Shown one piece after another: positions 9,275 to 18,360 of a DNA stretch of 64,000 bases (positions are counted from its first letter, which is position 1; each line of letters starts with the position of its first letter). The notes below the pieces were generated by a model. That model was not told the origin of the DNA, searched no databases, and saw nothing but the letters and a program-made list of their open reading frames with translations. The translations under genes and the position numbers were made by a program. Origin of the DNA: Pseudomonas sp. FP1742 (GTDB taxonomy: Bacteria > Pseudomonadota > Gammaproteobacteria > Pseudomonadales > Pseudomonadaceae); assembly GCF_030687145.1 (NCBI RefSeq), contig NZ_CP117460.1, positions 1,922,001 to 1,986,000 on the forward strand. Direction: 5' to 3'.

Positions 9275-9314
9275 GGCGCTGGATCGGCTAATACAAACCC
9301 AGCAGATAAAATGC

Positions 9315-9761
9315 TTAATCAGTAGCCAACTGGCTTTTCCCCAGCGCCAGATTCACCGCCAACCACCCATTCACCGCCGTCTCCCCAGCCTCGGAAAACA
9401 CCCGCTCGAGCAATTTCACCTGCTCGCGCCGCAACGACTGCTCGAACCGCGCGCCTTCCGCGGTCAGTTCCAGCAGCCGCTTACGCTTGTCGGTCTCGGA
9501 CGCCACGCTGTTCACCAGGTGCATTTCCACCAACTGACGCAGTGGAATGTTCAACGCCTGCTTGCTCACACCGAGCAACGCCAGCAGTTCCTTGACGCTG
9601 AGGGCAGGGTAACGGGCGATGAAAAACACGATGCGTTGATGCACCCGGCTCAAGCCGCGCCGCTCGAGCATTTCATCAGCCTTGGCGGTGAAGGCCTGGT
9701 AGCCGAAGAAAAACGCTTCCATGGCCTGTTGTTGAGTGCTGGGGTTTTTAAGGTCAAGCAT
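9315..9761 (-). CDS. MarR-family transcriptional regulator
   Basis: DNA-binding regulator of 148 residues. A winged-helix core is visible around residues 45-105, with LSRVHQRIVFFIARYPALSV, the recognition-helix region LLGVSKQALNIPLRQLVE and the wing SETDKRKRLLELTAEG typical of MarR proteins. It is divergent from the aminotransferase gene that starts about 80 bp away, so it may control that gene. The ligand is unknown. Confidence 0.88.
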   Translation of the reverse strand: MLDLKNPSTQQQAMEAFFFGYQAFTAKADEMLERRGLSRVHQRIVFFIARYPALSVKELLALLGVSKQALNIPLRQLVEMHLVNSVASETDKRKRLLELTAEGARFEQSLRREQVKLLERVFSEAGETAVNGWLAVNLALGKSQLATD

Positions 9762-9843
9762 GTTGACGTATCCGCTCGGTCTGTCGTAATTTCGGTCAAC
9801 CAGTTTGACTCATTTTCCTCAGGCCTCGCTACCGGTGACCCCC

Positions 9844-11010
9844 ATGGCTTTTTCCGAACGTGTCTCGCGCCTTAAAAGTTCTTTGATCCGTGAAATCCTC
9901 GCCGCCGCCCAGCGTCCGGAAGTGATGTCGTTCGCCGGCGGGTTGCCGGCCGAAGCCATGCTGCCGAAAGTCGAGTGGGCGGACATGCCGCTGGCCATGG
10001 GGCAATACGGCATGAGCGAAGGCGAGCCGGCGCTGCGTGAGGCACTGGCGGCCGAAGCCCGCGCATTGGGTGTGCCGTGCGAGGCGAGCCAAGTGTTGGT
10101 GGTCAGCGGTTCGCAGCAAACCCTCGATCTGGCGGCCAAGCTCTATATCGACAAAGGCACCAAGATCCTGCTCGAAGCGCCGACCTACCTGGCGGCATTG
10201 CAGATATTTCAGCTGTTCGGTGCTGACTGCATCACCGTCCCACAGGAAGCCGATGGCCCGAACCTGGCACAACTGCGCAGCCGCCTGGAACAACACCGAC
10301 CTGCGTTTATCTACCTGATTCCGACGTTTCAGAACCCGTCGGCGGTGCGCTACAGCGAAGCCAAGCGCGACGCGGTGGCGGCGTTGCTCGACGAATTCGG
10401 CGTGACCCTGATCGAAGACGAACCCTATCGCGAACTGACCTTCGATGGCGGCAGTGCCACACCGATCGTCAGCCGCTTGACCAAGGCCAGTTGGATCTAC
10501 ACCGGCACCGTGTCGAAAACCCTGCTGCCAGGGCTGCGGGTTGGTTATCTGATCGCCAGCCCGGACCTGTTTCCGCATTTGCTGCGGCTCAAGCAATCGG
10601 CCGATCTGCACACCAACCGCATCGGGCAGTGGCAAGCGTTGCAATGGATCGGCACTGAAAAATACCAGCAGCACTTGGGCGAGTTGCGGGACTTCTACCG
10701 GGGGCGGCGGGATGCGTTCCAGTCGGCACTTGAAAGGCACTTTTCCGATCTGGCGGATTGGAACGTGCCGCAGGGTGGGCTGTTTTTCTGGCTGACGCTC
10801 AAGCGGCCGCTGGATACCCGCACGCTGCTCAAAGCGGCGCTGGCGGCGGATGTGGCGTTCATGCCGGGCGAACCATTTTTTCCTGAGCCGGACAACAATC
10901 ACGGTCATCTGCGGCTGAATTTCAGCCACATCGACCCGACGCGGCTGGACGAAGGGCTCAAGCGATTGGCGGCGGTGGTGCGTCAGGCACAGGCGGCAGA
11001 AGCGGCCTGA
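9844..11010 (+). CDS. PLP-dependent aminotransferase, 2-aminoadipate type
   Basis: Class I/II aminotransferase of fold type I, probably acting on 2-oxo acids. Visible motifs are MSFAGGLPAEAMLP near the N-terminus, a SNxP-like region FIYLIPTFQNPSAV, IEDEPYRELTF with the cofactor Asp, and TGTVSKTLLPGLRVGYL with the Schiff-base Lys. The ATG at 9844 gives the common N-terminus MAFSERVSRLKSSL (388 residues); a TTG at 9805 would add 13. There is no N-terminal GntR domain, unlike MocR proteins. It is divergent from the MarR gene and ends at a strong terminator. Confidence 0.85.
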   Translation: MAFSERVSRLKSSLIREILAAAQRPEVMSFAGGLPAEAMLPKVEWADMPLAMGQYGMSEGEPALREALAAEARALGVPCEASQVLVVSGSQQTLDLAAKLYIDKGTKILLEAPTYLAALQIFQLFGADCITVPQEADGPNLAQLRSRLEQHRPAFIYLIPTFQNPSAVRYSEAKRDAVAALLDEFGVTLIEDEPYRELTFDGGSATPIVSRLTKASWIYTGTVSKTLLPGLRVGYLIASPDLFPHLLRLKQSADLHTNRIGQWQALQWIGTEKYQQHLGELRDFYRGRRDAFQSALERHFSDLADWNVPQGGLFFWLTLKRPLDTRTLLKAALAADVAFMPGEPFFPEPDNNHGHLRLNFSHIDPTRLDEGLKRLAAVVRQAQAAEAA

Positions 11011-11029
11011 GAGGAGGGTATAAAACAAT

Positions 11030-11057
11030 AAACCGGCCAATTGGCCGGTTTATTTTT
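11030..11057 (+). terminator. Rho-independent terminator after the aminotransferase
   Basis: A perfect 11-bp stem AAACCGGCCAA/TTGGCCGGTTT is followed by ATTTTT. Confidence 0.85.
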
Positions 11058-11089
11058 GTCTGGGATTTGCGGTGTTTGTACCGGCCTCA

Positions 11090-11180
11090 TCGCGGGCAAG
11101 CCCGCTCCCACAGTGGACCTGTTTCAAACACAGATTCCATCTACCTTACAAATCCCTGTGGGAGCGGGCTTGCCCGCGAA
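11090..11180. repeat. Paired REP (gtgggagcgggcttgcccgc class)
   Basis: Inverted arms 'cgcgggcaagcccgctccca' and 'tgtgggagcgggcttgcccg' lie between the terminator and the convergent glutaredoxin-like gene. Confidence 0.85.
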
Positions 11181-11206
11181 GGCGTCAGTCAAAGCACCAC
11201 AAAACC

Positions 11207-11578
11207 TCAGACCGCAGCAAATCGCTTATCCAGATAATCAATGATCACCTTGGACTCATACATCCAGGTGGTCTGGCCATTCTCTTCGATGCGCAGGCAC
11301 GGCACCTTGATCTTGCCGCCTTGCTCCAGCAGGGCCTGGCGATCCTGTTCGCTGTTCTTGGCATCGCGCAAGGCCACCGGAACGTTCAGGCGACGCAGGG
11401 TGCGGCGGGTTTTCACGCAGAACGGGCAGGCATGGAACTGATACAGGGTCAGGTCCTTGGCGGCCGCTTCGACCTGAGCCTGAGCGGCGGCGGGGCGCTG
11501 CTTCTTGCCAGGACGGGTGATGAAGTCGATGAAGATGATCAGTTGGCCGAGGCCGACACGAAGCGCTTTTACGAACAC
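11207..11578 (-). CDS. Glutaredoxin-like / GST N-terminal domain protein
   Basis: Small 123-residue thioredoxin-fold protein. After about 40 residues that include a hydrophobic stretch (LGQLIIFIDFITRP), it has the redox motif CPFC in LYQFHACPFCVKTRRTL, the cis-Pro region GGKIKVPCLRIEENGQ and YESKVIIDYLDKRF, as in glutaredoxins fused to a membrane-proximal segment. The N-terminal hydrophobic part may tether it to the membrane. The start is GTG at 11578. It is likely a glutathione-dependent reductase; the partner is unknown. Confidence 0.8.
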   Translation of the reverse strand: MFVKALRVGLGQLIIFIDFITRPGKKQRPAAAQAQVEAAAKDLTLYQFHACPFCVKTRRTLRRLNVPVALRDAKNSEQDRQALLEQGGKIKVPCLRIEENGQTTWMYESKVIIDYLDKRFAAV

Positions 11579-11636
11579 GGTATAAGTCTCTCAGGGCAAA
11601 CAGAAGGCGCGCAGCTTACCTGATTTTTCGCAGGCG

Positions 11637-11666
11637 AAAAAAAACCGGCGATCAGTGCCGGTTTTC
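11637..11666 (-). terminator. Terminator after folE
   Basis: On the minus strand, stem AAAACCGGC/GCCGGTTTT is followed by a T-rich run immediately downstream of folE. Confidence 0.75.
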
Positions 11667-11679
11667 TTCGTACTGCGAA

Positions 11680-12225
11680 TTACTTGATCAGGCTGAGAAA
11701 CTCGCTGCGAGTGGCCGCGTTTTCGCGGAACTCGCCGAGCATCACCGAGGTGATCATCGTCGAATTCTGTTTCTCCACACCGCGCATCATCATGCACATG
11801 TGCTTGGCCTCGATCACCACCGCCACGCCCAGGGCGCCGGTGACTTGCTGGACCGCATCGGCGATCTGGCGGCTGAGGTTTTCCTGGATCTGCAGGCGGC
11901 GGGCGTACATATCGACGATCCGCGCGACTTTCGACAGTCCCAGTACCTTGCCGCTCGGAATATAGGCAACGTGCGCCTTGCCGATGAACGGCAGCAGGTG
12001 ATGCTCGCACAACGAGTAGAGCTCGATGTCCTTGACCAGCACCATCTCGCTGTTGTCGGAGCTGAACAAGGCACCGTTGGTGACCTCTTCCAGCGTCTGT
12101 TCATAACCGCGGCAGAGGTACTGCATGGCTTTGGCGGCACGTTTTGGCGTGTCGAGCAGGCCCTCGCGGGAGGCATCCTCGCCCAATTGGCCGAGAATCT
12201 CGGTGTAATTCTGTTCCAGGGACAT
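11680..12225 (-). CDS. folE: GTP cyclohydrolase I
   Basis: Converts GTP to 7,8-dihydroneopterin triphosphate, the first step of folate synthesis. The 181-residue protein has [10 protein letters not shown] with zinc ligands near C73 and H76, and [17 protein letters not shown] with the third cysteine ligand. The length fits bacterial type IA enzymes. A terminator follows it, and the Smr gene lies 77 bp upstream on the same strand. Many pseudomonads carry more than one folE, so this may be one of several. Confidence 0.95.
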   Translation of the reverse strand: MSLEQNYTEILGQLGEDASREGLLDTPKRAAKAMQYLCRGYEQTLEEVTNGALFSSDNSEMVLVKDIELYSLCEHHLLPFIGKAHVAYIPSGKVLGLSKVARIVDMYARRLQIQENLSRQIADAVQQVTGALGVAVVIEAKHMCMMMRGVEKQNSTMITSVMLGEFRENAATRSEFLSLIK

Positions 12226-12302
12226 GAAACTACCTGTGGGATTTTACGCAAAGGGCAAGGGTACGGTGGCAAACACGGCGCTGCAAGCGTGAAGCGACAG
12301 CT

Positions 12303-12860
12303 TTACTCGTCGCGACCTTCCATCATGGTGCGTTTGAGCATCACGTAAACGGCTCCGGCACCGCCGTGTTTCGGCTGGCACGAGGTGAAGCCGAGCACCT
12401 GGGGATGCTGACGCAGCCAGGTGTTGACGTGACTCTTGATCATCGGCCGCTTGCCGTCCAGACGCACGGCTTTGCCGTGGGTGACGCGTACGCAGCGGAT
12501 TTCGAATTTGGTTGCTTCAGCCAGAAATGCCCAGAGGGTTTCACGGGCCTTTTCCACGTTCATGCCATGCAAGTCGAGGCTGCCTTCGAACGGTATCTGT
12601 CCGATCTTGAGCTTGCGTATCTGGCTTTCCTGAACACCATCGCGCGCCCACATCAGCTCGTCTTCCGGGCCGACATCAATCACAAACTGATCGGACAGCC
12701 CATCAACGGTGGTGGCGTCGGTACGCACGGTGGCGGCCTGGCGCAGCTTGGCGATTTGCGCGCGGTCGGCCTTGGGTTTGCCGGTTTCGGCGCGATCATG
12801 CTTGATCGGCTTGACGCCTTGGATCGCACTTTTGAACAGGGAAAAATCGTCGTCTTGCAT
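12303..12860 (-). CDS. Smr-domain protein
   Basis: Predicted nucleic-acid-acting protein of 185 residues with a C-terminal Smr domain. The diagnostic DLHGMNVEKARETLWAFL is followed by VRVTHGKAVRLDGKRPMIK and a Gly-rich end (QPKHGGAGAVYVMLKR). The start MQDDDFSLFKSAIQGVKP at 12860 follows GGAGG. Small Smr proteins of this type are linked to endonuclease activity or ribosome rescue; the exact role here is unknown. Confidence 0.88.
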   Translation of the reverse strand: MQDDDFSLFKSAIQGVKPIKHDRAETGKPKADRAQIAKLRQAATVRTDATTVDGLSDQFVIDVGPEDELMWARDGVQESQIRKLKIGQIPFEGSLDLHGMNVEKARETLWAFLAEATKFEIRCVRVTHGKAVRLDGKRPMIKSHVNTWLRQHPQVLGFTSCQPKHGGAGAVYVMLKRTMMEGRDE

Positions 12861-12919
12861 GTCAGCCTCCGCGAAGGGGGGGCAGTTTACCCAAGTCGGA
12901 GCGCTATCCATAACAATTG

Positions 12920-12942
12920 AGGCCCGTCAAAACGCCGGGCCT
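12920..12942 (-). terminator. Weak stem-loop after the small membrane protein gene
   Basis: AGGCCCG/CGGGCCT stem lies just past the stop at 12948. No good T run follows on the minus strand. Confidence 0.3.
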
Positions 12943-12947
12943 TTGAT

Positions 12948-13268
12948 TCAGTCGTGTTTTTTCATCAGGTGCGGGGCCATGTTCAGCTCTCGCGACTGGC
13001 GCGAACGGCGACGGCAGCGGCGCCATAGCAATATGCCGAGGTACAGCACGAACAGCCCCACTGCCAAAATGATTGCCGAGCCCAGCGGGCTGGCGTTCAA
13101 CTCGCCCAACGCAGGTGGGCGCCCCAGCAGGCTGGCCGCGCCGGCCATCGCCAGTAACACGCCGCACATCGCCAACAGGGCCGCGAATGCTGCGCCGAAG
13201 CGAAACCGCCAGTTGCGTTGGCCTTTGGGCCGCAAGCGGCGTGCATCAAAACCATCGGATAACTTCAT
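12948..13268 (-). CDS. Small two-helix membrane protein, unknown function
   Basis: A 106-residue protein with a basic N-terminus and two clear membrane segments (FGAAFAALLAMCGVLLAMAG and SAIILAVGLFVLYLGILLW), ending in a strongly basic tail RRCRRRSRQSR. The ATG at 13268 follows GAGGAAGG; one upstream in-frame start at 13283 is weaker. I do not recognise the family. It is on the same strand as the Smr gene but separated by a stem-loop. Confidence 0.7.
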   Translation of the reverse strand: MKLSDGFDARRLRPKGQRNWRFRFGAAFAALLAMCGVLLAMAGAASLLGRPPALGELNASPLGSAIILAVGLFVLYLGILLWRRCRRRSRQSRELNMAPHLMKKHD

Positions 13269-13399
13269 TCCGACCTTCCTCAATGGGTATCGGCCCTTCG
13301 ACCGGGAGTTGACCGGGATGTTCCTGAGGCTAGGGCAATTACAGCAAATGAGAAATTTTTGCGGATGAGCGGCGGGATGGACCGCTCATCAAAGGTCGA

Positions 13400-13990
13400 T
13401 CAGATCAGATCGCGGGTCAGGGCGAGGGTGGCGAAGTTGTCCGCCATGATCGCCATTTCGGTCTGCTGAACGTGTTCGGCGCTGAGGATTCCGCCCTTGC
13501 AAGGCAAATCCCGCGTCGCGCAGGCATCTTCCACCAGGGTGCAGCGAAAGCCCAGGTTCTTCGCCGCGCGCACGGTGGTGCTGACGCTGGAGTGACTCAT
13601 GAAGCCACAGACGATCAGGTCGAGCGAGCCCAGTTGTTGCAAGCGATCGTACAACTCGGTGCCGTGAAACGCGCTTGGCAGCAATTTGCCGATGACAGTT
13701 TCGTCGCCCTGTGGCTCCAGGCCCGGAATGAACTCACCGCGTTCGCCCTGAGGGTCGAACAGCCCACCGACAGTGCCGAGGTGGCGCACATGCACGATCG
13801 GCCGACCGGCTGCACGGGCAGCGGCCAGCAGTTGTTTGATGTTCGCGACGGCAGCATCCATGCCGCTCAGGGCCAGAGGACCACTGAGGTATTCTTTCTG
13901 GGCATCGATGATGACAAGGGTCGCATGACCCAGGTTGGCCGCTGCGTAACCACGGCCGCTGAGTTGAAACATCGTTTTTGGAACGGACAT
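13400..13990 (-). CDS. Isochorismatase-fold hydrolase with Ser at the usual Cys position
   Basis: A 196-residue cysteine-hydrolase-fold protein. The family's Asp (IIDAQKEYL, D29) and Lys (VIGKLLPSAF, K102) are present. The nucleophile motif, normally like GFMTHMCVSTT, reads GFMSHSSVSTT, so the cysteine is replaced by S135. The start MSVPKTMFQLSG at 13990 follows AAGGAG; the longer frame upstream is not needed. It may be a non-cysteine isochorismatase-like enzyme or an inactive relative. It stands alone, divergent from prmB. Confidence 0.82.
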   Translation of the reverse strand: MSVPKTMFQLSGRGYAAANLGHATLVIIDAQKEYLSGPLALSGMDAAVANIKQLLAAARAAGRPIVHVRHLGTVGGLFDPQGERGEFIPGLEPQGDETVIGKLLPSAFHGTELYDRLQQLGSLDLIVCGFMSHSSVSTTVRAAKNLGFRCTLVEDACATRDLPCKGGILSAEHVQQTEMAIMADNFATLALTRDLI

Positions 13991-14228
13991 TCTGGGGCTC
14001 CTTCGGGTGGGGCTTTTGCGACATTGTCCTCTGGCTGAGCGCTTCTGTGAATCGCTACCATCGCAGGCACCGTCGTTGTTGGCTCGCAGCCTTGTCAAGA
14101 TACTCGTTCTGTTCAATAGCTGGCTGGAAAAATAGAAGAGTCCTACATCTGATCCGGTGTTTTTCCTGCGTCGTCGCGGCGCCTTTTGGCTGTTAGAATC
14201 ATCAGTCGTTTTTTCTGGAGTTTACCCC

Positions 14229-15137
14229 GTGATCACTTCCCGACTTCGTACCCTGCGCGACCATATCCGTTGGGCCGTCAGCCGCTTCCATGGGGAGGAT
14301 CTGTTTTTCGGCCATGGGACCGATAACGCCTGGGACGAAGCCCGTCAACTGGTGTTGGGGGCACTGCACCTGCCGTGGGAAATCGCCGACAGCTACCTGG
14401 ACTGCCGTCTGGAAGACGATGAGCTGGTCAATCTGCAACGCTTGCTCAAGCGCCGTATCGAAGAGCGCATACCGACTGCTTACCTGTTGGGCGAAGCCTG
14501 GTTCTGTGGCTTGTCGTTCATTGTTGACGAACGCGTACTGATCCCGCGCTCGCCGATTGGTGAGCTGATCGAAAAACGTTTCGAGCCGTGGCTGGGTGCC
14601 GAACCTGCGCGCATTCTTGACCTGTGCACCGGTTCCGGTTGCATCGGCATCGCCTGTGCCTACGAATTCCAGAACGCCGAAGTGGTGCTGGCCGATCTGT
14701 CATTCGAAGCCCTGGAAGTGGCTAACCAGAACATCGAGCGTCACGGGGTCGACGAGCGCGTATTTACCGTTCAGGGCGATGGTTTCGATGGCTTGCCGGG
14801 GCAACGTTTCGACCTGATCGTATCGAACCCGCCTTACGTCGATGCGGAAGACTTCGCCGACATGCCGGACGAATACCAGCACGAACCGGAGCTGGGCCTG
14901 GCCTGTGGCGACGATGGTTTGAACCTGGTGCGCCGCATGCTTGCCGAAGCGGCGGATCATCTGACCGAGAAGGGGTTGTTGATCGTCGAGGTGGGTAACA
15001 GCCAGGTTCATGTCGAGGCGCTGTACCCGGAAGTCGATTTCGCCTGGCTGGAATTCGAGCGCGGTGGGCATGGTGTGTTCATGCTGACCGCGGAGCAGTG
15101 CCGCGATCATCAGGCGCTGTTCGCTTCCCGCGTCTGA
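14229..15137 (+). CDS. prmB: 50S ribosomal protein L3 glutamine methyltransferase
   Basis: SAM-dependent N5-glutamine methyltransferase modifying ribosomal protein L3. The 302-residue protein has the SAM motif [15 protein letters not shown] and the catalytic NPPY in [16 protein letters not shown]. The GTG at 14229 gives [20 protein letters not shown], preceded by GGAG, and is preferred over a longer upstream frame. The NPPYVD context and N-terminal domain separate PrmB from the release-factor enzyme PrmC. In Pseudomonas it commonly lies near aroC, as here. Confidence 0.95.
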   Translation: MITSRLRTLRDHIRWAVSRFHGEDLFFGHGTDNAWDEARQLVLGALHLPWEIADSYLDCRLEDDELVNLQRLLKRRIEERIPTAYLLGEAWFCGLSFIVDERVLIPRSPIGELIEKRFEPWLGAEPARILDLCTGSGCIGIACAYEFQNAEVVLADLSFEALEVANQNIERHGVDERVFTVQGDGFDGLPGQRFDLIVSNPPYVDAEDFADMPDEYQHEPELGLACGDDGLNLVRRMLAEAADHLTEKGLLIVEVGNSQVHVEALYPEVDFAWLEFERGGHGVFMLTAEQCRDHQALFASRV

Positions 15138-15150
15138 CCGCAGAAAGCTT

Positions 15151-15242
15151 TCGCGGGCAAGCCCGCTCCCACAGGGGATCGTTGTCGATCACAAATATGT
15201 AGTCAGACACAGATTCAGTGTGGGAGCGGGCTTGCTCGCGAA
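15151..15242. repeat. Paired REP (gtgggagcgggcttgc class)
   Basis: Inverted arms 'ttcgcgggcaagcccgctcc' and 'tgggagcgggcttgctcgcg' lie between convergent genes. Confidence 0.85.
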
Positions 15243-15266
15243 TGGCCGCGCCGGGGTCTCAAGCCT

Positions 15267-16058
15267 TCAGCGATGCGTGGCAATCCAGATCAACAACCCC
15301 GCCTGAAACACCGCAAACGCCACCAGACACGTAATGGTAAAGCGCAACCCGGCGTCTTCACGCTTGTACTTGCTGACCTTTTCTTCGTGCTTCTTGAGTT
15401 TGACTTCCTGTTCCGCCAGGTTCTGCTCGGCTTGCTGGAGCATCTGCGCGGCTTCGAGGATTTCCACCTGCTGCAGTTTTTCGCTGTTCCAGTCGCCCAG
15501 CAAATCCCCGACCTGCACCTCTTTGACATTGCCCTTCAAATGCTGGGCATCGGCGTAGACCACGTCAAAACCGTGCACCCGCAGAAAGTGGTCACGGCGC
15601 AGGCGCGTGTCTTCGTTCAACGCATCCTTGTTGTTCAGGTCGGTGCCGTCGACGGTGTAGGCGGGCCATCGTTTCTTCGCCCAAGTGATGCCTTGAGCCG
15701 CCATATAGCGCCCGATGCCACGGTTCATCGGCTCTATCTGCAAGCCGCTTTCCGGAGCGAAATGCACGCGTTTGGCGGCGTGATCGACCCATACGTCCAG
15801 ATGATTCTGTTCTTTGCGTACCCGTTGGCCTGGCAGTTTGATGGCCATGCGCAGCAGGCTGTGTTCCTTGCTGTTGCGTTCGGCGTAACCGAATTCGACA
15901 AAGCGCAGCGGTCGGCCGCCGGTGTTACGGTCGGTTTGCAACGGCGCCAGGCGGAGCATTTTGTGGTGCTCGACGTGGACGTCCGCCCACGGCAGCTCGA
16001 CCGCTGGCGGTGTGTCTTTTTCAGCGGTGGAGTCGGGTGAAGTCTGGGTATCAGTCAT
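15267..16058 (-). CDS. Tail-anchored coiled-coil protein, unknown function
   Basis: A 263-residue protein that I do not recognise. Residues about 25-190 form a mixed soluble domain with a W/H-rich start (PWADVHVEHHKMLRL). Residues about 195-235 are rich in Glu, Gln and Lys with heptad character (LQQAEQNLAEQEVKLKKHEE). A single hydrophobic segment near the very end (ITCLVAFAVFQAGLLIWIA) is followed only by THR. The layout suggests a tail-anchored inner-membrane protein with its bulk in the cytoplasm. It is convergent with prmB. Confidence 0.75.
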   Translation of the reverse strand: MTDTQTSPDSTAEKDTPPAVELPWADVHVEHHKMLRLAPLQTDRNTGGRPLRFVEFGYAERNSKEHSLLRMAIKLPGQRVRKEQNHLDVWVDHAAKRVHFAPESGLQIEPMNRGIGRYMAAQGITWAKKRWPAYTVDGTDLNNKDALNEDTRLRRDHFLRVHGFDVVYADAQHLKGNVKEVQVGDLLGDWNSEKLQQVEILEAAQMLQQAEQNLAEQEVKLKKHEEKVSKYKREDAGLRFTITCLVAFAVFQAGLLIWIATHR

Positions 16059-16156
16059 AACGGCGAGATCCTGTCCAAGCTCTGTTGCCGCCAGTCATAG
16101 CGCTGGCGACAAAGGCTTATCGGCCGTTTTTTTCAGGACTGGAGGACAAACAGCGC

Positions 16157-17110
16157 TTAACTGGGGCGAAGTCCGTCAATAAATCCGAGGATTCGTGCGC
16201 CGAGTTCCGCCGCCAGGGGCAATTGCGGATCTTTATAGGAGGCCAATTGCCGCTTCACGTCGTTGGGCACGATGCGCATGACGTGGTTCATGCCTTCGAT
16301 CAGTGCCAGTTCGGCGTCCGGTTTGGCGGCTTTGAGCGCCCTGGCGTCACCCACGCCGACCTGGATGTCGTTGCTGCCCTGAATGATCAGTGCCGGCATC
16401 TTCAGTTTGGCAAAGGCTGCCGCCGGGTCCTGGCGGAACAGCGAAATCAGGTACGGCTGCACGCTGGGGCGGAAAATCACCTGCAACTGCGGCGGCACGT
16501 TGTCGTCAGTGTGGCCGGCCTTGAGGCTGTCGAGCAGTTCATTGCTGCGCAGCATCAAGGCTGGCGGCAGGCGATTGCTCAACTGCTGGCGCAGCACTTG
16601 ATCGATCGGCCGGGCGCTGCCGGACAGGGAAATCACCGCCGCGGCATCGACACTGGGCGCCGCCAGGCTGGCAATCAACGCACCTTCGCTGTGGCCCAGC
16701 AAAATCAGTTTGCCCAGACGCGGATCGGCCTTGAGCTTCTGCCCCCAGGCCACGGCATCGGCCACATAGGCTTCCACCGACAGATTGCGTTCATCCGGCG
16801 TGGCCGCAAGGCTCGCCGCCACGCCGCGCTTGTCATAACGCACACTGGCGATGTTGTGTTTGGCCAGCACCCAGGCCAGCCGTTTCAGGCTGTCGTTGCG
16901 CCCGCCGTCGGGGTTGTTTCCGTCACGGTCCGTAGGACCGGAGCCGGAAATGATCAGGACAACCGGTACCGGCGTGTCGGACTTGGGCAGCAACAGCGAG
17001 CCGAAAAGCTCGCCACTGCCGGTGTCCAGGGTGATCGGGCGTTGCAGGACGGAGGCCTGTACAAAACCGGTAAACAGGGTAAGGCTCAAGGCAAGAACTC
17101 GCAGCATCAT
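16157..17110 (-). CDS. Exported alpha/beta hydrolase
   Basis: Serine hydrolase of about 317 residues with a signal peptide (MMLRVLALSLTLFTGFVQAS). It has the oxyanion region LIISGSGPTDRDGNN, the nucleophile elbow LGHSEGALIA and a late GMNHVMR that supplies the catalytic His. It should act in the periplasm or envelope on esters or thioesters. The start is one of two adjacent ATGs at 17110/17107; a longer upstream frame would bury the signal peptide. It is divergent from aroC. Confidence 0.82.
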   Translation of the reverse strand: MMLRVLALSLTLFTGFVQASVLQRPITLDTGSGELFGSLLLPKSDTPVPVVLIISGSGPTDRDGNNPDGGRNDSLKRLAWVLAKHNIASVRYDKRGVAASLAATPDERNLSVEAYVADAVAWGQKLKADPRLGKLILLGHSEGALIASLAAPSVDAAAVISLSGSARPIDQVLRQQLSNRLPPALMLRSNELLDSLKAGHTDDNVPPQLQVIFRPSVQPYLISLFRQDPAAAFAKLKMPALIIQGSNDIQVGVGDARALKAAKPDAELALIEGMNHVMRIVPNDVKRQLASYKDPQLPLAAELGARILGFIDGLRPS

Positions 17111-17240
17111 CACGCCATCATCAACAAGGTGCCGGTTGGACTCGCAGGCACCCATAAGGTTCGAGGATGAACTACTTGGGTAGCCTGCGTATACTGGCGC
17201 GCATTACGTATTTTAGGTTCGATTTCACGGAGCGTCCTGC

Positions 17241-18332
17241 ATGTCCGGCAATACCTACGGCAAGCTGTTCACTGTCACCACCGCGGGCGAAAGCCATGGT
17301 CCGGCGTTGGTCGCCATTGTCGATGGCTGCCCGCCGGGCCTGGAGATCTCTATTGAGGACCTGCAGCGCGACCTGGACCGCCGCAAGCCCGGCACCAGCC
17401 GCCACACCACCCAGCGTCAGGAAGCCGACGAAGTCGAAATCCTTTCCGGCGTGTTCGAAGGCCGCACCACCGGTTGCGCCATTGGTCTGTTGATCCGCAA
17501 CACTGACCAGAAGTCCAAGGACTACTCGGCGATCAAGGATCTCTTCCGTCCGGCCCACGCCGACTACACCTACCACCACAAATACGGCGAGCGCGATTAC
17601 CGCGGCGGCGGTCGCAGTTCGGCCCGTGAAACCGCCATGCGCGTAGCCGCTGGCGCGATTGCCAAGAAATACCTGGCCACCCAGGGCATCGTCATTCGTG
17701 GCTACATGAGCCAGCTCGGCCCGATCGAAATCCCGTTCAAGACCTGGGATTCGGTGGAAGAGAACGCCTTCTTCAGCCCCGACCCGGACAAAGTGCCGGA
17801 GCTGGAAGCCTATATGGACCAATTGCGTCGCGACCAGGATTCGGTCGGCGCGAAGATCACCGTGGTCGCTGAAGGCGTGATGCCGGGCCTCGGCGAGCCG
17901 ATCTTCGACCGCCTCGACGCCGAACTGGCCCATGCGCTGATGAGCATCAACGCGGTCAAGGGCGTGGAAATCGGCGCCGGTTTTGCCAGCATCGCCCAGC
18001 GCGGCACCGAGCACCGCGACGAAATGACCCCGGAAGGTTTCCTCAGCAACAACGCCGGCGGCATTCTCGGTGGCATTTCGTCGGGTCAGCCGATCGTTGC
18101 GCACCTGGCGCTCAAGCCTACATCGAGCATCACCACGCCGGGCCGTTCCATCGACATCCATGGCAACCCGGTGGAGGTCGTCACCAAGGGCCGTCACGAC
18201 CCGTGCGTCGGCATCCGCGCCACGCCAATCGCCGAAGCGATGATGGCCATCGTGCTGATGGACCACTTGCTGCGTCACCGCGGGCAGAACGCCGATGTGC
18301 GGGTGAGCACTCCGGTGTTGGGGCAGCTTTAA
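17241..18332 (+). CDS. aroC: Chorismate synthase
   Basis: Converts EPSP to chorismate with reduced FMN, the last common step of aromatic biosynthesis. The 363-residue protein begins [20 protein letters not shown] and shows the signature [17 protein letters not shown] and the C-terminal [20 protein letters not shown] plausible promoter TATACT precedes it. pabB at 56-58 kb uses its product. The MFS gene starts 28 bp downstream and could be co-transcribed. Confidence 0.98.
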   Translation: MSGNTYGKLFTVTTAGESHGPALVAIVDGCPPGLEISIEDLQRDLDRRKPGTSRHTTQRQEADEVEILSGVFEGRTTGCAIGLLIRNTDQKSKDYSAIKDLFRPAHADYTYHHKYGERDYRGGGRSSARETAMRVAAGAIAKKYLATQGIVIRGYMSQLGPIEIPFKTWDSVEENAFFSPDPDKVPELEAYMDQLRRDQDSVGAKITVVAEGVMPGLGEPIFDRLDAELAHALMSINAVKGVEIGAGFASIAQRGTEHRDEMTPEGFLSNNAGGILGGISSGQPIVAHLALKPTSSITTPGRSIDIHGNPVEVVTKGRHDPCVGIRATPIAEAMMAIVLMDHLLRHRGQNADVRVSTPVLGQL

Positions 18333-18360
18333 TGGTTGATCTGATAGCCGCTGCAGTCTG

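Larger units (their letters stand above)
8981..9314. other. Intergenic control region of the purine permease
   Basis: This 334-bp stretch between the permease and the MarR gene has no credible gene. It holds an inverted repeat TGACC-TGAT-GGTCA at 9069-9082, the palindrome at 9110-9119, an AT-rich tract and a REP pair. Confidence 0.6.
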
